Below are positions 36,139 through 56,314 of a DNA stretch of 64,000 nucleotides, piece after piece. Both the position numbers and the translations under genes were made by a program. Numbering within the stretch: the first letter of the stretch is position 1; every line of letters starts with the position of its first letter. The stretch comes from Zygnema cylindricum (lineage: Eukaryota; Streptophyta; Zygnematophyceae; Zygnematales; Zygnemataceae), in the NCBI GenBank assembly GCA_037447655.1, contig JBBHKE010003428.1, forward strand, positions 1 to 64,000, given 5' to 3'. A model generated the notes under the pieces. The model was not told the DNA's origin. It saw nothing but the letters and a program-made list of their open reading frames with translations, and did no database searches.

Positions 36139-39100
36139 CACTTTCTTTCTTTTAAGGGCCTCTTACTTGGGAGATGGACCAGAGAGAGAGCGGGAGAGAG
36201 TGGGAGGGAGAGGGAGAGTTATAGGGAGGAAGAAACAGGCATGGTATGGGGAAAGAGAGAGGGACGGAGAGGGGGAGGGAGAGGGAGTGGCAGGGGAAGG
36301 GAGAGGGAGAGGGAGGGGGAGGGGGAGGGAGAGGGGGAGGGAGAGGAGGGAGGGGGAGGGGGAGGGGGAGGGAGAGGGGGAAGGGAAGAGGGAGGGGGAG
36401 GGAGAGGTCGATTAAGTAAAAGTAAGTTTGACTTAAATATGATTTTTTTTGTAAAAGTAAGTTTGACTTAAATATGAAATTTTTTGATGACAGACGGGGC
36501 ATTACAATCGAACAAAATCGGCGAGCCTCCCTCTTGTGGTCTAAAAGTATATACTTTTCTTATTGGAATACTGATTCCTATTCTCACTAGTACAAATCTC
36601 CTTCTTCGAATCCCGGCTGTTCTCGTCTCCATGATGGGAAGAATCGATAAGTAAGTCAATTGTATTTTTCTGCACTTTTTGGAGGGAGAAGGAGAGGGAG
36701 AGATATTTCTGGAGTGAGTACTCATTCCAATTCTGATTTCTACAAATTTCGTGATAAGAATTCTGACTGTTTCTCTCCACCATGATGGGGAAAATGGGTC
36801 AGGAAGTTAATGTTCATACTTTTTTGTTCGTATTTTTTTTTTTGTGTTTATGGGTTTCAGGAATCCGGGAAGTGTGGAACCTTGGCAAGCCAATGGGGTG
36901 GTAGCAGTTATGGTGGGATTACTTTTTGTTATCACTATCATTTACCTCTTACCTCTCGCTCATAGAGGAGGTAAGTTTCTTCTAATTTTAGATTTTTGTC
37001 ATTTTAGGTTTTTTTCATTTTAGGGTTTTGTATTCGTTGGGTTTTTCATTCTATTGGGTTCTGTAATTTTTATGGATGGTTCTACTTTTAGGTTTTTTGT
37101 AATCTTAGGTGTTTCTAGAGTAGATTTTTTGTAAAAATAGTTTTTTTCTCACTTAAGTTTTTGTAAGTTAAGGTTGTTTTTAGCGAACAGCTTTATGGTA
37201 GTTATGAGGTCTCTTTTTTGATTTTTTTTTTAAAAGAACATGTTCTTGCTTTAAAAAACTTAACAATCCCTAGAATAACCCAAAAAAAGTATTAAAAAAC
37301 CATAGAAAAGAATATCAGTTTTTGCTGTTGGGTAAGTTTTCTCTGTGTAGCAAAGAACACGTTACATCTAAAAATGTTACATCACGTTCAATTTAATGAC
37401 ATTTTTACCTCTTACCTCTTACCCTCTTACCTCTTACCCTCTTACCACTTACCCTCTTACCTCTGACCCTCTTACCCTCTTACCCTCTTACCCTCTTACC
37501 CTCTTACCCTCTTACCCTCTTACCCTCTTACCCTCTTACCCTCTTATCTCTTACCCTTTTACCTTTTATCCTCTTTCCTCTTACCCTCTTACCTCTTACT
37601 CTCTTACTCTCTTACATCTTACTTTTCCCTGATTGGCAGTGGTAACAGTGTGGATGGTTTCTCGTTTGTTCCAAAGTTTTTTGAGGGAAGAAAATCATTT
37701 TTTGTTTCAAGTAATTATTCATTTATTAATTTTATAAAAAGAGTACATTTTATATCCAATTTTTTTTGAATGACTCAGTGAATAGGTCTGCACTTTACAT
37801 AAGTAACTGATAATTTTTCCAGATTGTCAATACGTCTTTCTTAACTATTGAATCTTGGTTTTTTTTGTTTTGCTATTCAATATGGAGGTCGAGAAAACTT
37901 TTTAAGTTTTTTTACAGTTTCCAAAAATTGAGTTTATTTTTAGTTTTTGATAATTTGATTGAATTTGCACCCACACAGTGTTTCCTTTGCTTTTTTAGTC
38001 CAGAATGTCCACATCGTCCTTTTTTTTTCTTTTTTGTCTCTAAATTTTGCTCTCATCATCTTTTCTCTTCTCTCACCTTTTCTCACCTTTTCTCTCGTCT
38101 CTCATCTTTTCTCTTCTCTCATCTTTTGTTCCTTTTCTTGTCTTTTTGTACAGGTGGCGCTTCTATATTGGTTTTTCTTTCTCTTTTACTAACATCAGCA
38201 TCCATTCTAATCGTGGCTTTTGAGGGAGTCCCAGCATTTAGCGAGAAAGCTCCTAAAGAAATAGTGGTAAGAAAGCAAAAAACCAATGAAGAAAAATTGT
38301 TGTGGTTGGTTTTTTTTTGTTTGTTTTCCCTTAGAAAAGAGGGAAGTAATTGCTATTTTTCCCGTGTCGTTCACATTTCTAAATTTGGAAATTCTGATAA
38401 ACCGGAAGGATAAAAGAAATATGGCAGGGAGGGAGAGGGAGAGAGATGTAAGGAAAACAGTAATGTTGATGCGAAATTAGAATATATAATTCTAAGCGCG
38501 AGGAGACGTGGCAGATTGTAGTCCACTCCCTTCAATAGTGTTGCTAACACTACTTGATGATTTTTGGCCACAAAAAGCCAAAAAGTGATGACCGAATTAG
38601 TGTTATTAACTTTAGTACCAACGGGCAGTGTACTATTTACTTTAAAAACATAAAATCATAGTTTTTTATATACTGTCACTATATCTCAAATAGTAGTAAA
38701 CCTCCTTATTTTGGAACTTAAAGCAGCCATTATCTGATTGTGGACAAATTGACTGCATAATAAAACTGTTTTCAACGGAGTAAAGACAAAATACATTCAG
38801 TTCTGTGTTGTTTTTTTGCATTTTGGGAAGATTTATTTTTAAAGTAAGAAAAAAAGTGTCCCGTAGAAGTCGAACTTCATGTAAATTTTTTCAATATCAG
38901 TTTTTGTTCTAAAGAAAGATGCCTAAGAGGTAAAAATGGAAAGCCTGTTTTAGTCAATCTAAAGTAGCGGAAATTTTCACTTTGCTTTTGTCGTTCATGA
39001 CAGGCTGTCACTCTTTATCCCAATCTTGTTGAATTGCAAAGTTTAAAAAAAATAGACATAGAAATCCTGTTTTAATCAATCTACGGATTTTTTTTGAAAT

Positions 39101-40752
39101 GAACGCCCCCTTTTTTTTTTCTTAAATATCACTTTTTTGTCCATTATGGCAGGCGGTATCTCTCTATCCTGACCTTACCGAACTAAAAGGACAGCGGGTC
39201 GATTGGCGACAGCTGGCAAATGCATCTCGTAATGATTTGCCAGCTGGCATTCTCTCTATTGCCTCTTTCACCCCTGGAAATATCTCAAAAGAAGTCCAAG
39301 TAATCGAAGGTCTTGAATGTTCTTCCCTCGATATTCCCGATTTTGTCACTTTCGATGCAAAATATGCTTGTTCCGCTGGGATACAGCTCCCCTCTAATAT
39401 TGGAGTGAAATTAGTTGGATATCATTATTTTCATTCTTTTGAAAATTCCGTAACGGAACTAGAGGTTCTCAGTGATGTGGGACGGAATTCTGTTGGAGCG
39501 GACAAGTGGCGAGAGGGGATTGCGTGGTGGGGAGGAAAAGTGAGAGAGAATGATGTCGATGAATGGGAAGAATGGAGAGAAGAAAAAGGAAAAGAAGGAC
39601 AAGAAATGCAGGAGGTTGGAAATGGGAGAGTGACTCGAGTTGGGATCAAAACGGGTTTATCGAGAAGGTGGAATTTGGCCGTGGACGCAACAAGAATTCG
39701 TGCGTTTTCTATCGGTGTTGTTAACGGTACGAAATTTTATTTTTATGTTCTTCTTTTTTAGGGTTTTTTTCGGTGATTTTTTTATTTTTGAGTTGTTTTT
39801 TAAGCTCTATTTGTTTCCTGACGGAACTGTAAATGACCGGAAATCCTAGTTTATTTTTTGGTACCCCTTTTTTAGGTGGATTTTTTATTGTGAGCTGTTT
39901 TTAAGCTTTTTCTATGCCTTTCTTGTTTGTATGGTTTTAAATTTGTCTTTTTATTTTTGTACATCCATAATCTGCAATATTCCTTTTTTTTTTAGTCGTA
40001 TCACTTTTGCATGTTGGATATTGGACTTATATTATATTTAATTTTTAAGTTATTTCTGTATTTGTATTGTTTATTTTGTTAAATAAAAGTGGTATTTTTT
40101 CAATTTTCTTTTTATGACCAACTTGTTAGTGTTAGAGAGCATCAAAGTTTTTTATCGATACTTAATTTATTTATTTTTAAGTGTAGAAAGACCTTTTTTT
40201 ATCAATACGGAAAGACTTTCTTTTCTCAATAAGGGAAGAATTTGTTTATCAATACAAAATGAATTTTGAAAGGGCTTTATCATTGTTTCTTATTGAAATC
40301 TTATCATGTTTTTTTACCTACTCATCATCTTTTTGAAGTCCTTTCGCGTTTATTTTTTGAAATCCTATCGTGCTCGTTTTTGTAAAATTAACTTTTTTTT
40401 TTGTTTTTTTGTTTTTTACTCTAAAACCCTATCAGGTACTTTTCGCAAATACGCGTTTCGGAAAATCGAACCCGAGGAAAAATGGCATCAAATAGCGGTA
40501 CGAGTCCGGTACGACTATTTCTCGTGGGTAAATAAATTCATTATCAAACTATATTGGAGGAGGTATGTTCGAAAAGGAGAAAAAAGTAGGCCTTTATTAC
40601 GAATTCGAAGTGATATTCAAGATTGTTATCCGAGTGAGGTCGACAAAACCCATGAGAATGTGTTAAACCAACTTCCTTCCTATATGGCACAATTTGGAAA
40701 GTCGTCTCTTCCCACTAGTCAAGCATTTGTAGATGTACTCTATTTGGATTAA
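27898..40752 (+). CDS. ERMP1: ERMP1-like M28 metallopeptidase, 13 exons, 1071 aa
   Basis: Probable ER-membrane Zn-dependent aminopeptidase of family M28 (ERMP1/Fxna type). Exons: 27898-28257, 30051-30277, 31164-31320, 32144-32221, 33173-33247, 33542-33661, 33988-34146, 34944-35712, 36494-36650, 36861-36970, 38154-38266, 39153-39726, 40436-40752. All introns are GT-AG and phases agree, giving 1072 codons with TAA. The ATG has a good context (gccATGg). A cytosolic N-terminus and one membrane helix (about residues 54-72) precede the lumenal peptidase domain. The five M28 zinc/catalytic positions are present: His189 and Asp191 in 'STHIDS', Asp201 in 'GAGDS', Glu235/Glu236 in 'TGEEEG', Glu262 in 'NLEAMG' and His337 in 'VYHTK'. 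Exons 8-11 encode several membrane helices split by a charged, Glu/Lys/Gly-rich loop of about 85 residues (35278-35535) that looks like microsatellite expansion. Exons 12-13 encode the lumenal C-terminal domain. The family call is strong; the substrate is unknown. Confidence 0.88.
28276..28420 (+). repeat. Decayed tandem duplication at start of intron 1
   Basis: Two adjacent diverged copies of about 70 bases ('ctgtttaagcgaagattttg'-type) follow the donor of exon 1 of the ERMP1-like gene. The first begins at about 28276 ('gatcctgttttaag') and the second at about 28350 ('tatcctgtttagtatg'). Confidence 0.65.
29188..29285 (+). repeat. Poly-T tract in intron 1
   Basis: Almost 100 bases of T with a few interruptions. 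It sits directly left of the MITE at 29300, and its length is likely unstable in the genome and in assembly. Confidence 0.95.
29300..29502. mobile_element. MITE family 2, copy in ERMP1-like intron 1
   Basis: About 200 bases with terminal inverted repeats: left 'acaccgcctgtccctattag' and right 'taatagggatagacagtgta'. The interior includes 'gatttggtcactgc' and 'ttaagggagtgaactacaat', shared with copies at 38472-38640 (reversed) and 59858-60018. It encodes no protein. Confidence 0.75.
30632..30852. mobile_element. MITE family 1, copy in ERMP1-like intron 2
   Basis: A foldback element of about 221 bases. Its left arm 'tacaccgtgaatcgtaatta' is mirrored by its right arm 'taattacgattcacggtgta', and pairing extends through 'gaaaacatcttttctcc' / 'ggagaaaagatgtttt'. 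The interior matches the copy at 56851-57064 in reverse orientation. TA at both ends fits a TA target duplication, as in Tc1/mariner-derived Stowaway elements. Confidence 0.8.
30986..31185 (+). repeat. Tandem duplication of intron 2 end plus exon 3 start
   Basis: Two units of about 100 bases (30986-31086 and 31087-31185) each contain 'gattaaatcccattaaattt', a pyrimidine tract, an AG acceptor and the first 20 or so bases of exon 3 ('gttggagccggagactccct'). The second copy is the one that continues into the coding exon. The first, at 31064-31086, is a fossil splice acceptor with exon stub. Confidence 0.85.
31786..32120 (+). repeat. Minisatellite in intron 3
   Basis: Roughly seven diverged units of about 45-50 bases built around 'gtcttttctgaccatcttga' and 'cttttgtggttgcagtgata'. 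It ends about 24 bases before the acceptor of exon 4. The units carry a 'ttgcag' acceptor-like string. Confidence 0.8.
33455..33536 (+). repeat. (CT)n microsatellite in intron 5
   Basis: An uninterrupted CT run of more than 70 bases forms the polypyrimidine tract directly before the acceptor of exon 6 (33542). Similar runs lie at 31376-31395, 34180-34266 (intron 7), 36091-36134 (intron 8) and 63507-63600 (beta-lactamase-like gene). Confidence 0.95.
34871..34953 (+). repeat. Duplicated acceptor and exon 8 start
   Basis: Two tandem units (about 34871-34912 and 34914-34953) share 'gattatttgtttgttttat' and 'ctacagggaaaatt'. The second supplies the exon 8 acceptor. Using the first would add 41 bases and shift the frame. 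Confidence 0.85.
36168..36412 (+). repeat. GA-rich low-complexity tract in intron 8
   Basis: About 245 bases of GGGAGA-type purine repeats, plus (CT)n immediately upstream at 36091-36134. This accounts for long spurious frames on both strands. No coding signal. Confidence 0.9.
36417..36482 (+). repeat. Tandem 33-base duplication before exon 9
   Basis: 'aagtaagtttgacttaaata' followed by T-rich sequence occurs twice directly upstream of the exon 9 acceptor. 'gtaagt' within the unit is a donor-like string. Confidence 0.8.
36716..36816 (+). repeat. Decayed copy of exon 9 3' half and donor in intron 9
   Basis: The sequence from 'cattccaattctgatttcta' through 'ccaccatgatggggaaaatg' to 'caggaagttaat' aligns base by base with exon 9 from 'attcctattctcactagtac' through 'tccatgatgggaagaatcg' to its donor. 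Many substitutions have removed the donor and the frame. Confidence 0.75.
37396..37625 (+). repeat. (CTCTTACC)n array in intron 10
   Basis: About 25 imperfect 8-base units. The seed 'ttacctcttacctct' also occurs at the 3' end of exon 10 (about 36947-36963), 430 bases upstream. Just after it, 37636-37675 ('tggtaacagtgtggatgg') resembles mid-exon 10. Confidence 0.85.
38472..38640. mobile_element. MITE family 2, copy in ERMP1-like intron 11
   Basis: The reverse complement matches 59858-60018 over its whole length, including 'gacgtggcagattgtagtcc', 'actcccttcaatag' and 'gaccgaattagtgtta'. It is non-coding. Confidence 0.75.
38930..39190 (+). repeat. Duplicated intron 11 end with pseudo-exon 12 start
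   Basis: Two tandem units of about 125-135 bases. The first ends in 'gacag' plus 'gctgtcactctttatcccaa', translating AVTLYPNLVEL before a stop. The second ends in the true acceptor (39151-39152) and exon 12, translating AVSLYPDLTEL. The first is a decayed copy of the exon 12 start. Confidence 0.85.
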
Positions 40753-40783
40753 TCTCAACATTAATAATTGTAACATGATTAGT

Positions 40784-40789
40784 AATAAA
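40784..40789 (+). terminator. Polyadenylation signal of ERMP1-like gene
   Basis: AATAAA lies 32 bases after the TAA stop at 40750-40752 and is followed by T-rich DNA. This is a canonical position for a eukaryotic poly(A) signal. Confidence 0.55.
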
Positions 40790-41443
40790 TCCTCGTTTCT
40801 TTTATTCTTTTTCGTTCCTTTTTTTTTTGACTTTTTTGTTCCTTTTTTGTTCGATAATTAAATTCGGTTTTTTATTCTTTGTTTATTTCCTTTCCTTTTT
40901 CTTTTTCCATTCTACCACTGTTAGTATCTTGACTAATCAAAGGATTTGTGGATCTACTCTAGTAATAAAAAAAATCAATAATAGTGACATAAAAATACTG
41001 TTTGTTCTTTTCTTTTCAAAGCCTTTTTTTATTGTTTTTTATTGTTTTTTTTTTCATTTTTTTAAGTTTGGTATGTCGACTTTTCTCGCCAATAATGAGA
41101 CATTGTTACGGTGAAAAAATCAATGAATAGTGGGGAAACAACGGAAATTTTGCTTGTTTTTAATTTTGAAAACATATTGGAAATGGAGATAAGACGAGAA
41201 ATATTCGGCATTTATATCACATGCATAACATTTATTTGAAGGAAAACTTACGTAATGTTTAATGAAAAGAACCTATGATTCAATGGATGGGAAACAAAAG
41301 AAAAATATTGGAGGATTTCTTTCAAACACAAAGTTAGAATTTTCGTCTTCATAATGTTGTGTGTCAACCTTAAAAATCATACTTTTCAAAAAAATGATAT
41401 TAATACTAACTTTGAAAACAGTATTTCCATTGGTTCCGAAAGC
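40790..41443. other. Intergenic AT-rich, no gene seen
   Basis: T-rich and A-rich sequence downstream of the ERMP1-like gene. No coding frame with domain signal, no RNA gene. Confidence 0.6.
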
Positions 41444-41812
41444 TACACCATGAACCATTATTAGAATTGACGTTTTTCTCACCACTTAAATAAAAAAATT
41501 CTGTGCAGTATTAATCTGATGATTGCTATGGAAAGGCAGGGATTAAAAACGAGAGGGAGAGGAAAAAGGGAAGAGAGAAGAGGGGAGAGGGAGGAAGGGG
41601 AGAGGGAGGACTGGGAGAGCGAGAAGGACTGGGAGAGGGAGAGGGGGAGGAGAGGGAGAGCGAGAGAGAAGGAGAAGGAGAGGGAGAAGGACAAGGAAGA
41701 GGGAGAGGGAATGGTGGTCTGTAAACAAAGATCCAGACACGTGTGCACATAGAAAAGTTGGTTAAAGCGGAAAAAACCATCAACTCTAATAGCGATTTAA
41801 GGTCCAATTAAA
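41444..41812. mobile_element. MITE family 1, degenerate copy with GA-rich interior
   Basis: The left arm 'tacaccatgaaccattatta' and the right arm 'actctaatagcgatttaagg' are diverged forms of the family 1 ends. The interior (41545-41715) has been replaced or expanded by GGGAGA-type purine repeats, which generate spurious frames. Confidence 0.6.
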
Positions 41813-42059
41813 GCCGAATTTTACAAGCAGCCGATTTTCAGTTTCCGCGACTAATCAAAATAGTACTTGTAAAGTTTACCAAAAACCAAAGTACAGAAGT
41901 AAGCATTGTAAGTGCATTGTCTAGAGCTCATATTTAGAGTTTACTCTTTTGGGTGGTTGGTTAGGTCAAGTTTAGAGCACTTGAATTTGCCATAATTTTT
42001 AGAAATATTCCTTGTTTCGATTTTTGCTATTTTGGCTCTTTTTATTTCAACTTTTTAGG

Positions 42060-42306
42060 GGCCGACTTTATTAAAAAGCGCGATGGTAAACCATCTGAGT
42101 CCATAGGAACAAAAAGAAGTAGCATTGCTAAAACTGAAAAACCACATAACAAGGGAATAAACAAAAGGGAAAATCAAGGCAAAAACTACGAAAATACGAA
42201 AGGATGGCATGGAAGTCGAAAACACCCAAGAAAGCAAAATCTAACAAACAAACCATCAAAGGAAAAAACTAACACGTAGCAAAAAATACCCAACAGAACT
42301 AAGAAT
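42060..42306 (-). other. 3' untranslated tail of the LINE
   Basis: On the minus strand, after the stop at 42307, about 240 bases run to '...ctcagatggtttaccatcgc', 'gctttttaataaagtcggcc'. AATAAA (plus 42067-42072) is at the end. The tail end recurs at 55277-55322, which defines it as the transposon 3' terminus. Confidence 0.65.
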
Positions 42307-44388
42307 TTACGGAAAGCAACCACGTAAGTCCCCGAATGTTGGAGGAGCACGAGGAGGAAGTTCCGGAACACGCCGTCGATCCATAACGGCAATAGACGAT
42401 CGAAGTAATATAGAAGCCAACACTCGTTGTAGGGCCACGGAAAAACGTTGACGATAAAAAGAAGTAAGGACTAAAATTGGAGGGCTCCCAAGTCCTCGCC
42501 TCTCGAACGAGCGCCGACCACAAGTACGGAAAAACTCGTCCAAAGCCACACCCAAACGACCAAATATCTCGACCGCCATCGGAATGAAGCCATCCATAGC
42601 GTCGCGATGGGCATAACCACGCTCTTTCCTTTTAGTTGCGTCACGGGCAGCCACTCCCATATGCTGAGCCGCTTGGTTGACGATTGTAGTTGAGGTAGGG
42701 TTCGTCAAAACAATGTCACCAAATGTATGACGCACACCATCAAGTAATACAAGGTCGATCCGACGCGAAGGAATAATGTGAGAGACCTCGCGACGAACAG
42801 AAAATCCCCCCTCAAAAGCGATAGTAGCGATGGTGTCACGAATCGTGTCGTGCGCATGAATCAACTCGCCCCCGTGGGAGCAACGAAGCAAATGGACCCC
42901 GTCAGGCTCGAGAACATGGCCGCAGGAGCAAACAAGTGAGCCAAGCAAAGGTGGGTGAGGGAGGCCAAGCTGGAACATAAGGGCCTTGGTGAACTGAGCA
43001 GGGGTGAAACGAAGAGTGGATAAGATAGAAACGGCCAATAGCCAAGCTCCAAAGCCAGGTCCGCCACAAGATAGAAAACGTGCACGCGAAGAATTGGAAG
43101 GAAGCGCCTGAAGAAGCTCGGATTTAATAGCGGCGACAGCCTGATCAAAAATGGATTCCTGAACACGCGCAACTGATGTCGTAACGAGGGTGGAAAAAAT
43201 CGGCATGTCCTCGATAGCAGCCGGAGTAAGAGAACGCGATGCATCCAAAAGGGACCGCTGGAAGGCGAGCTCACCATCCGAAACACGGGGAACCACGGCC
43301 GCAAGAATAGGAGTGTCCCCGCCCAAAAAACGAGAGACAATAGTGGAAGCAACAAGGCACCAACTCCCCAAATAGGCGGCTGGAGCAACACGCGCCGTCG
43401 AGAGTAAACCCAAACCGCCAACCAAGACAGGAAGAGAGGCTTGGATGCGTGCCGCAAGCCCAGACTCGCGATCAAAAGCTCCACGGCCCAACAAAGTGTG
43501 GAGGACATCCATAAGCCGATCATCGAATGCAAAAAGTGAGGACACAAAGGATGGGGTGGGAGGGGAAGTCCGAGTAAGGTAGGAGGGCCGGTGAGGAAAA
43601 CACCGTGTGAGAAGAGCAAAGGCCACCTGGGGATCAGAAAGGTGAGGAAGGTTGTCCACGTGGGATAAATCTGTCTGAAGAGCGGAATCAAGGAATGTCG
43701 TGACGTATGGATCGGAACCCAGTGGGCAACCCAACACACGAATGCCTTCAGAAGAAGGAGGAGTCTGAAAACCAAGAGGGGGAGTGAAAGGAGGAGGAAT
43801 AGGACGTGGGGACCAAACAACACACTTAGAGGGCTGGACCGAAAGATTGAGTTCGACCAAGCGAGCCTTGAAAAAGTCATAGGCCGGTATAACTTGATCC
43901 GAAGGACCAATAATGTGTGTGTCATCTGCAACTGAAGGGAAAAGACAAGAAGGATAAGCAGCTGCGGAAGCTCGGAGGGCGCGGTAATGGGCTAGGGCAA
44001 ACAAAGGGCCCCCAAGAGGATCACCCTGACGAGTGCCAGTCGTGGAGGAAAGTGGGACCAAATCATCATCACTGGAGAAAGAGAGGCTACTGCTCAGTGA
44101 ATAAAAAGCTCTCACAAAAGGAAATATCTGGGCAATCGGGGAAGGTGCAGCCATAAGCTCCGAAAAAATTGCATTCCGATCCACTGTATTAAAGGCATTA
44201 GAAACATCCACCTGGAGGACTAACCAATCCGGATGGGCATCTAACAAAGCCCGGATCCCATGAACCACGGCCTCACAACCCCCCCGGGTTGCCACTCCGA
44301 ACTGATGAGGAGAGAAATAATCATGGAAAGCGGGCTGGAGCTGGATGCAGATGGCGCGGGCCACCAACTGTGGCACGATTAGAGCCAT
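42307..44388 (-). CDS. Non-LTR retrotransposon reverse transcriptase, 5'-truncated, 693-codon open frame
   Basis: The minus-strand frame opens at 44388 inside the RT domain. Palm motif A is 'LQVDVSNAFNTVDR' (near residue 60), motif B is 'GTRQGDPLGGPLFA' (near 120) and motif C has DD in 'SVADDTHIIG' (near 155). About 300 residues later comes a C-C-H-C zinc-finger-like segment ('CSCGHVLEPDGVHLLRC'), then 'SRRIDLVLLDGVRHTFGDIV', an R-x-D...D pattern that could be a restriction-like endonuclease. That order (RT, zinc finger, endonuclease) is the layout of R2/CRE/NeSL-clade elements; an APE endonuclease, if there was one, would lie in the missing 5' part. The absence of stops over 2 kb means recent insertion. 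The local GC is clearly higher than that of its neighbours. It lies between two convergent host genes. Confidence 0.85.
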   Translation of the reverse strand: MALIVPQLVARAICIQLQPAFHDYFSPHQFGVATRGGCEAVVHGIRALLDAHPDWLVLQVDVSNAFNTVDRNAIFSELMAAPSPIAQIFPFVRAFYSLSSSLSFSSDDDLVPLSSTTGTRQGDPLGGPLFALAHYRALRASAAAYPSCLFPSVADDTHIIGPSDQVIPAYDFFKARLVELNLSVQPSKCVVWSPRPIPPPFTPPLGFQTPPSSEGIRVLGCPLGSDPYVTTFLDSALQTDLSHVDNLPHLSDPQVAFALLTRCFPHRPSYLTRTSPPTPSFVSSLFAFDDRLMDVLHTLLGRGAFDRESGLAARIQASLPVLVGGLGLLSTARVAPAAYLGSWCLVASTIVSRFLGGDTPILAAVVPRVSDGELAFQRSLLDASRSLTPAAIEDMPIFSTLVTTSVARVQESIFDQAVAAIKSELLQALPSNSSRARFLSCGGPGFGAWLLAVSILSTLRFTPAQFTKALMFQLGLPHPPLLGSLVCSCGHVLEPDGVHLLRCSHGGELIHAHDTIRDTIATIAFEGGFSVRREVSHIIPSRRIDLVLLDGVRHTFGDIVLTNPTSTTIVNQAAQHMGVAARDATKRKERGYAHRDAMDGFIPMAVEIFGRLGVALDEFFRTCGRRSFERRGLGSPPILVLTSFYRQRFSVALQRVLASILLRSSIAVMDRRRVPELPPRAPPTFGDLRGCFP

Positions 44389-45975
44389 ATTTAATGTTCA
44401 AAAAGGTATGAGGTTGCTAAATGTAGTTAACCCATACTAAAGGCGTTATAAGTAAAAAAAATGTAAATAGGAACGTGATACAAGGTCGCGAGATGTACCA
44501 CTTTAAACACATTTTTCTTTTAAACGATGGTTAGAGAATTTTTTATGGAGGATTCAGGAGCTGTATGTATGCCATACATCACCTTTTTTATTGCCTTCTT
44601 CATCATCAAAATCATTATTACTATTATTTTTGTGAGATTTTTAGTATTTACCAATAAGCCAAAAGAAGCTCAAGAATAACAATAATAACGAAACACCAAC
44701 AACAACGATAATGATAATAAGACAAAAACATTAATAAGACAACAACAAGACAAAAACAACAATAATATGACAAAAACACAATAAGATTTGCTATTCTTAA
44801 GGCAAGCAAGAATATAGTAATTGGAAGATATTATGTGGAAAAAAAAAAACCAAACTTTTTAAGCAAATTTCAAGAGTATAAATACATTACATTATGAGTG
44901 AAATTAGCAATAAATAAACTTAACGACAAAAAACATGTAAATTAATGATTTGCAAAACTACAAAAAATAAGACCCATTTTTGCAAACAATTGGAACCATT
45001 CATGTCTTTCTTTTGGATAAAAACTAGAAAACAGAAATAGATATTGACCTAAAAAAATTACCTTAACAAACATAGGTATAAACAAAACTTTGATAAGGAA
45101 AAAATATAAATGTATACCAATTAAAAACGTTTAAACAATAGTTTAAGAAGTGAGAGTAAAATGATTTAATCAATCATCTCTCTCTCTCTCTCTCATCATC
45201 AGTCAATTCTTTTTTTTTTCCATCTTTTAAATTCTCTACTACAAATTTTCCCCTCTTAAATGCCCTATCAAAATTTTTGATGACAAAACTCCACATTGTC
45301 GAAACAACCGAGCAAAATATATTCTCTAAATAAGTCATAACTCACTAAAGGACAAAAATTCCCTCAAAAATTTCCTAAACTAATTTCCCAAAAAAAAATC
45401 CCTCAAAATTTCCTCAAAAACTTCCTCAAAATTTCTTCAAAAATGTGTCCTCGAAAAATGACCTCAAAATTTCTTCAAAATTTTCTCAAATTTCCTCAAA
45501 ATTTCTCCAAAAAAAATTCCTCGTCAAATATTTCCTCGAATGTTCTCTCACGTATTCACAAAAACTCTCTATATTCGTAAAATTGCAAAACTGTTGTGGA
45601 GTCGATTGGGAAAAAACACTATTAACAAAAGTTGAATAAAAACCTCAAAATTGTATTTTATACTCAAATTTCACAAAATCTCCCGGTTTTTCAAAAATCT
45701 CATATTCTCGAATTAGACATTTCGAACTTTTTTTTTTCTCTAAAATTTCATATTCCAGGACTTCATCCTCGAACCAAAATTTTTGGTTTTAGTAAAAACG
45801 GTAAAACACCGTTTATATTCAAAATCAACAATAAGTCAAAAAATTTCATCGTCTCTCCTTCCTTTTTTTTTCAGTAAAATGAGAGATTTCTGTCCTTTTT
45901 TCCTTTTTATTTTTCGGTAAAATGAAAAGTTTCCGACCTTTTTTTTCTTTTTTTGTTTCATTAAAATGATAGGAT
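44389..45975. other. Intergenic between LINE and GDH 3' end; low-complexity
   Basis: AT-rich. It contains an AAC/AAT-rich stretch (44680-44790), a short CT run (45178-45195), a 'cctcaaaatttcctcaaaa' minisatellite (about 45340-45560) and, next to the GDH stop, three decaying copies of 'gtaaaatgagagatttc' type (45880-45975). No gene seen. Confidence 0.65.

Positions 45976-56314
<10,339 letters not shown>

Noticed and set aside
37636-37710. Possible extra exon (VVTVWMVSRLFQSF...) in intron 10 of the ERMP1-like gene
   Set aside because: It has an acceptor and a donor-like GTAA, but its phase does not fit exon 11, while exon 10 joins exon 11 directly in frame. It fits better as a decayed exon 10 copy.
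42861-43931. 356-codon minus-strand frame overlapping the LINE
   Set aside because: It is the alternative frame of the 693-codon RT frame, Leu/Pro/Ser/Phe-rich with no domain; a shadow of GC-biased coding DNA.
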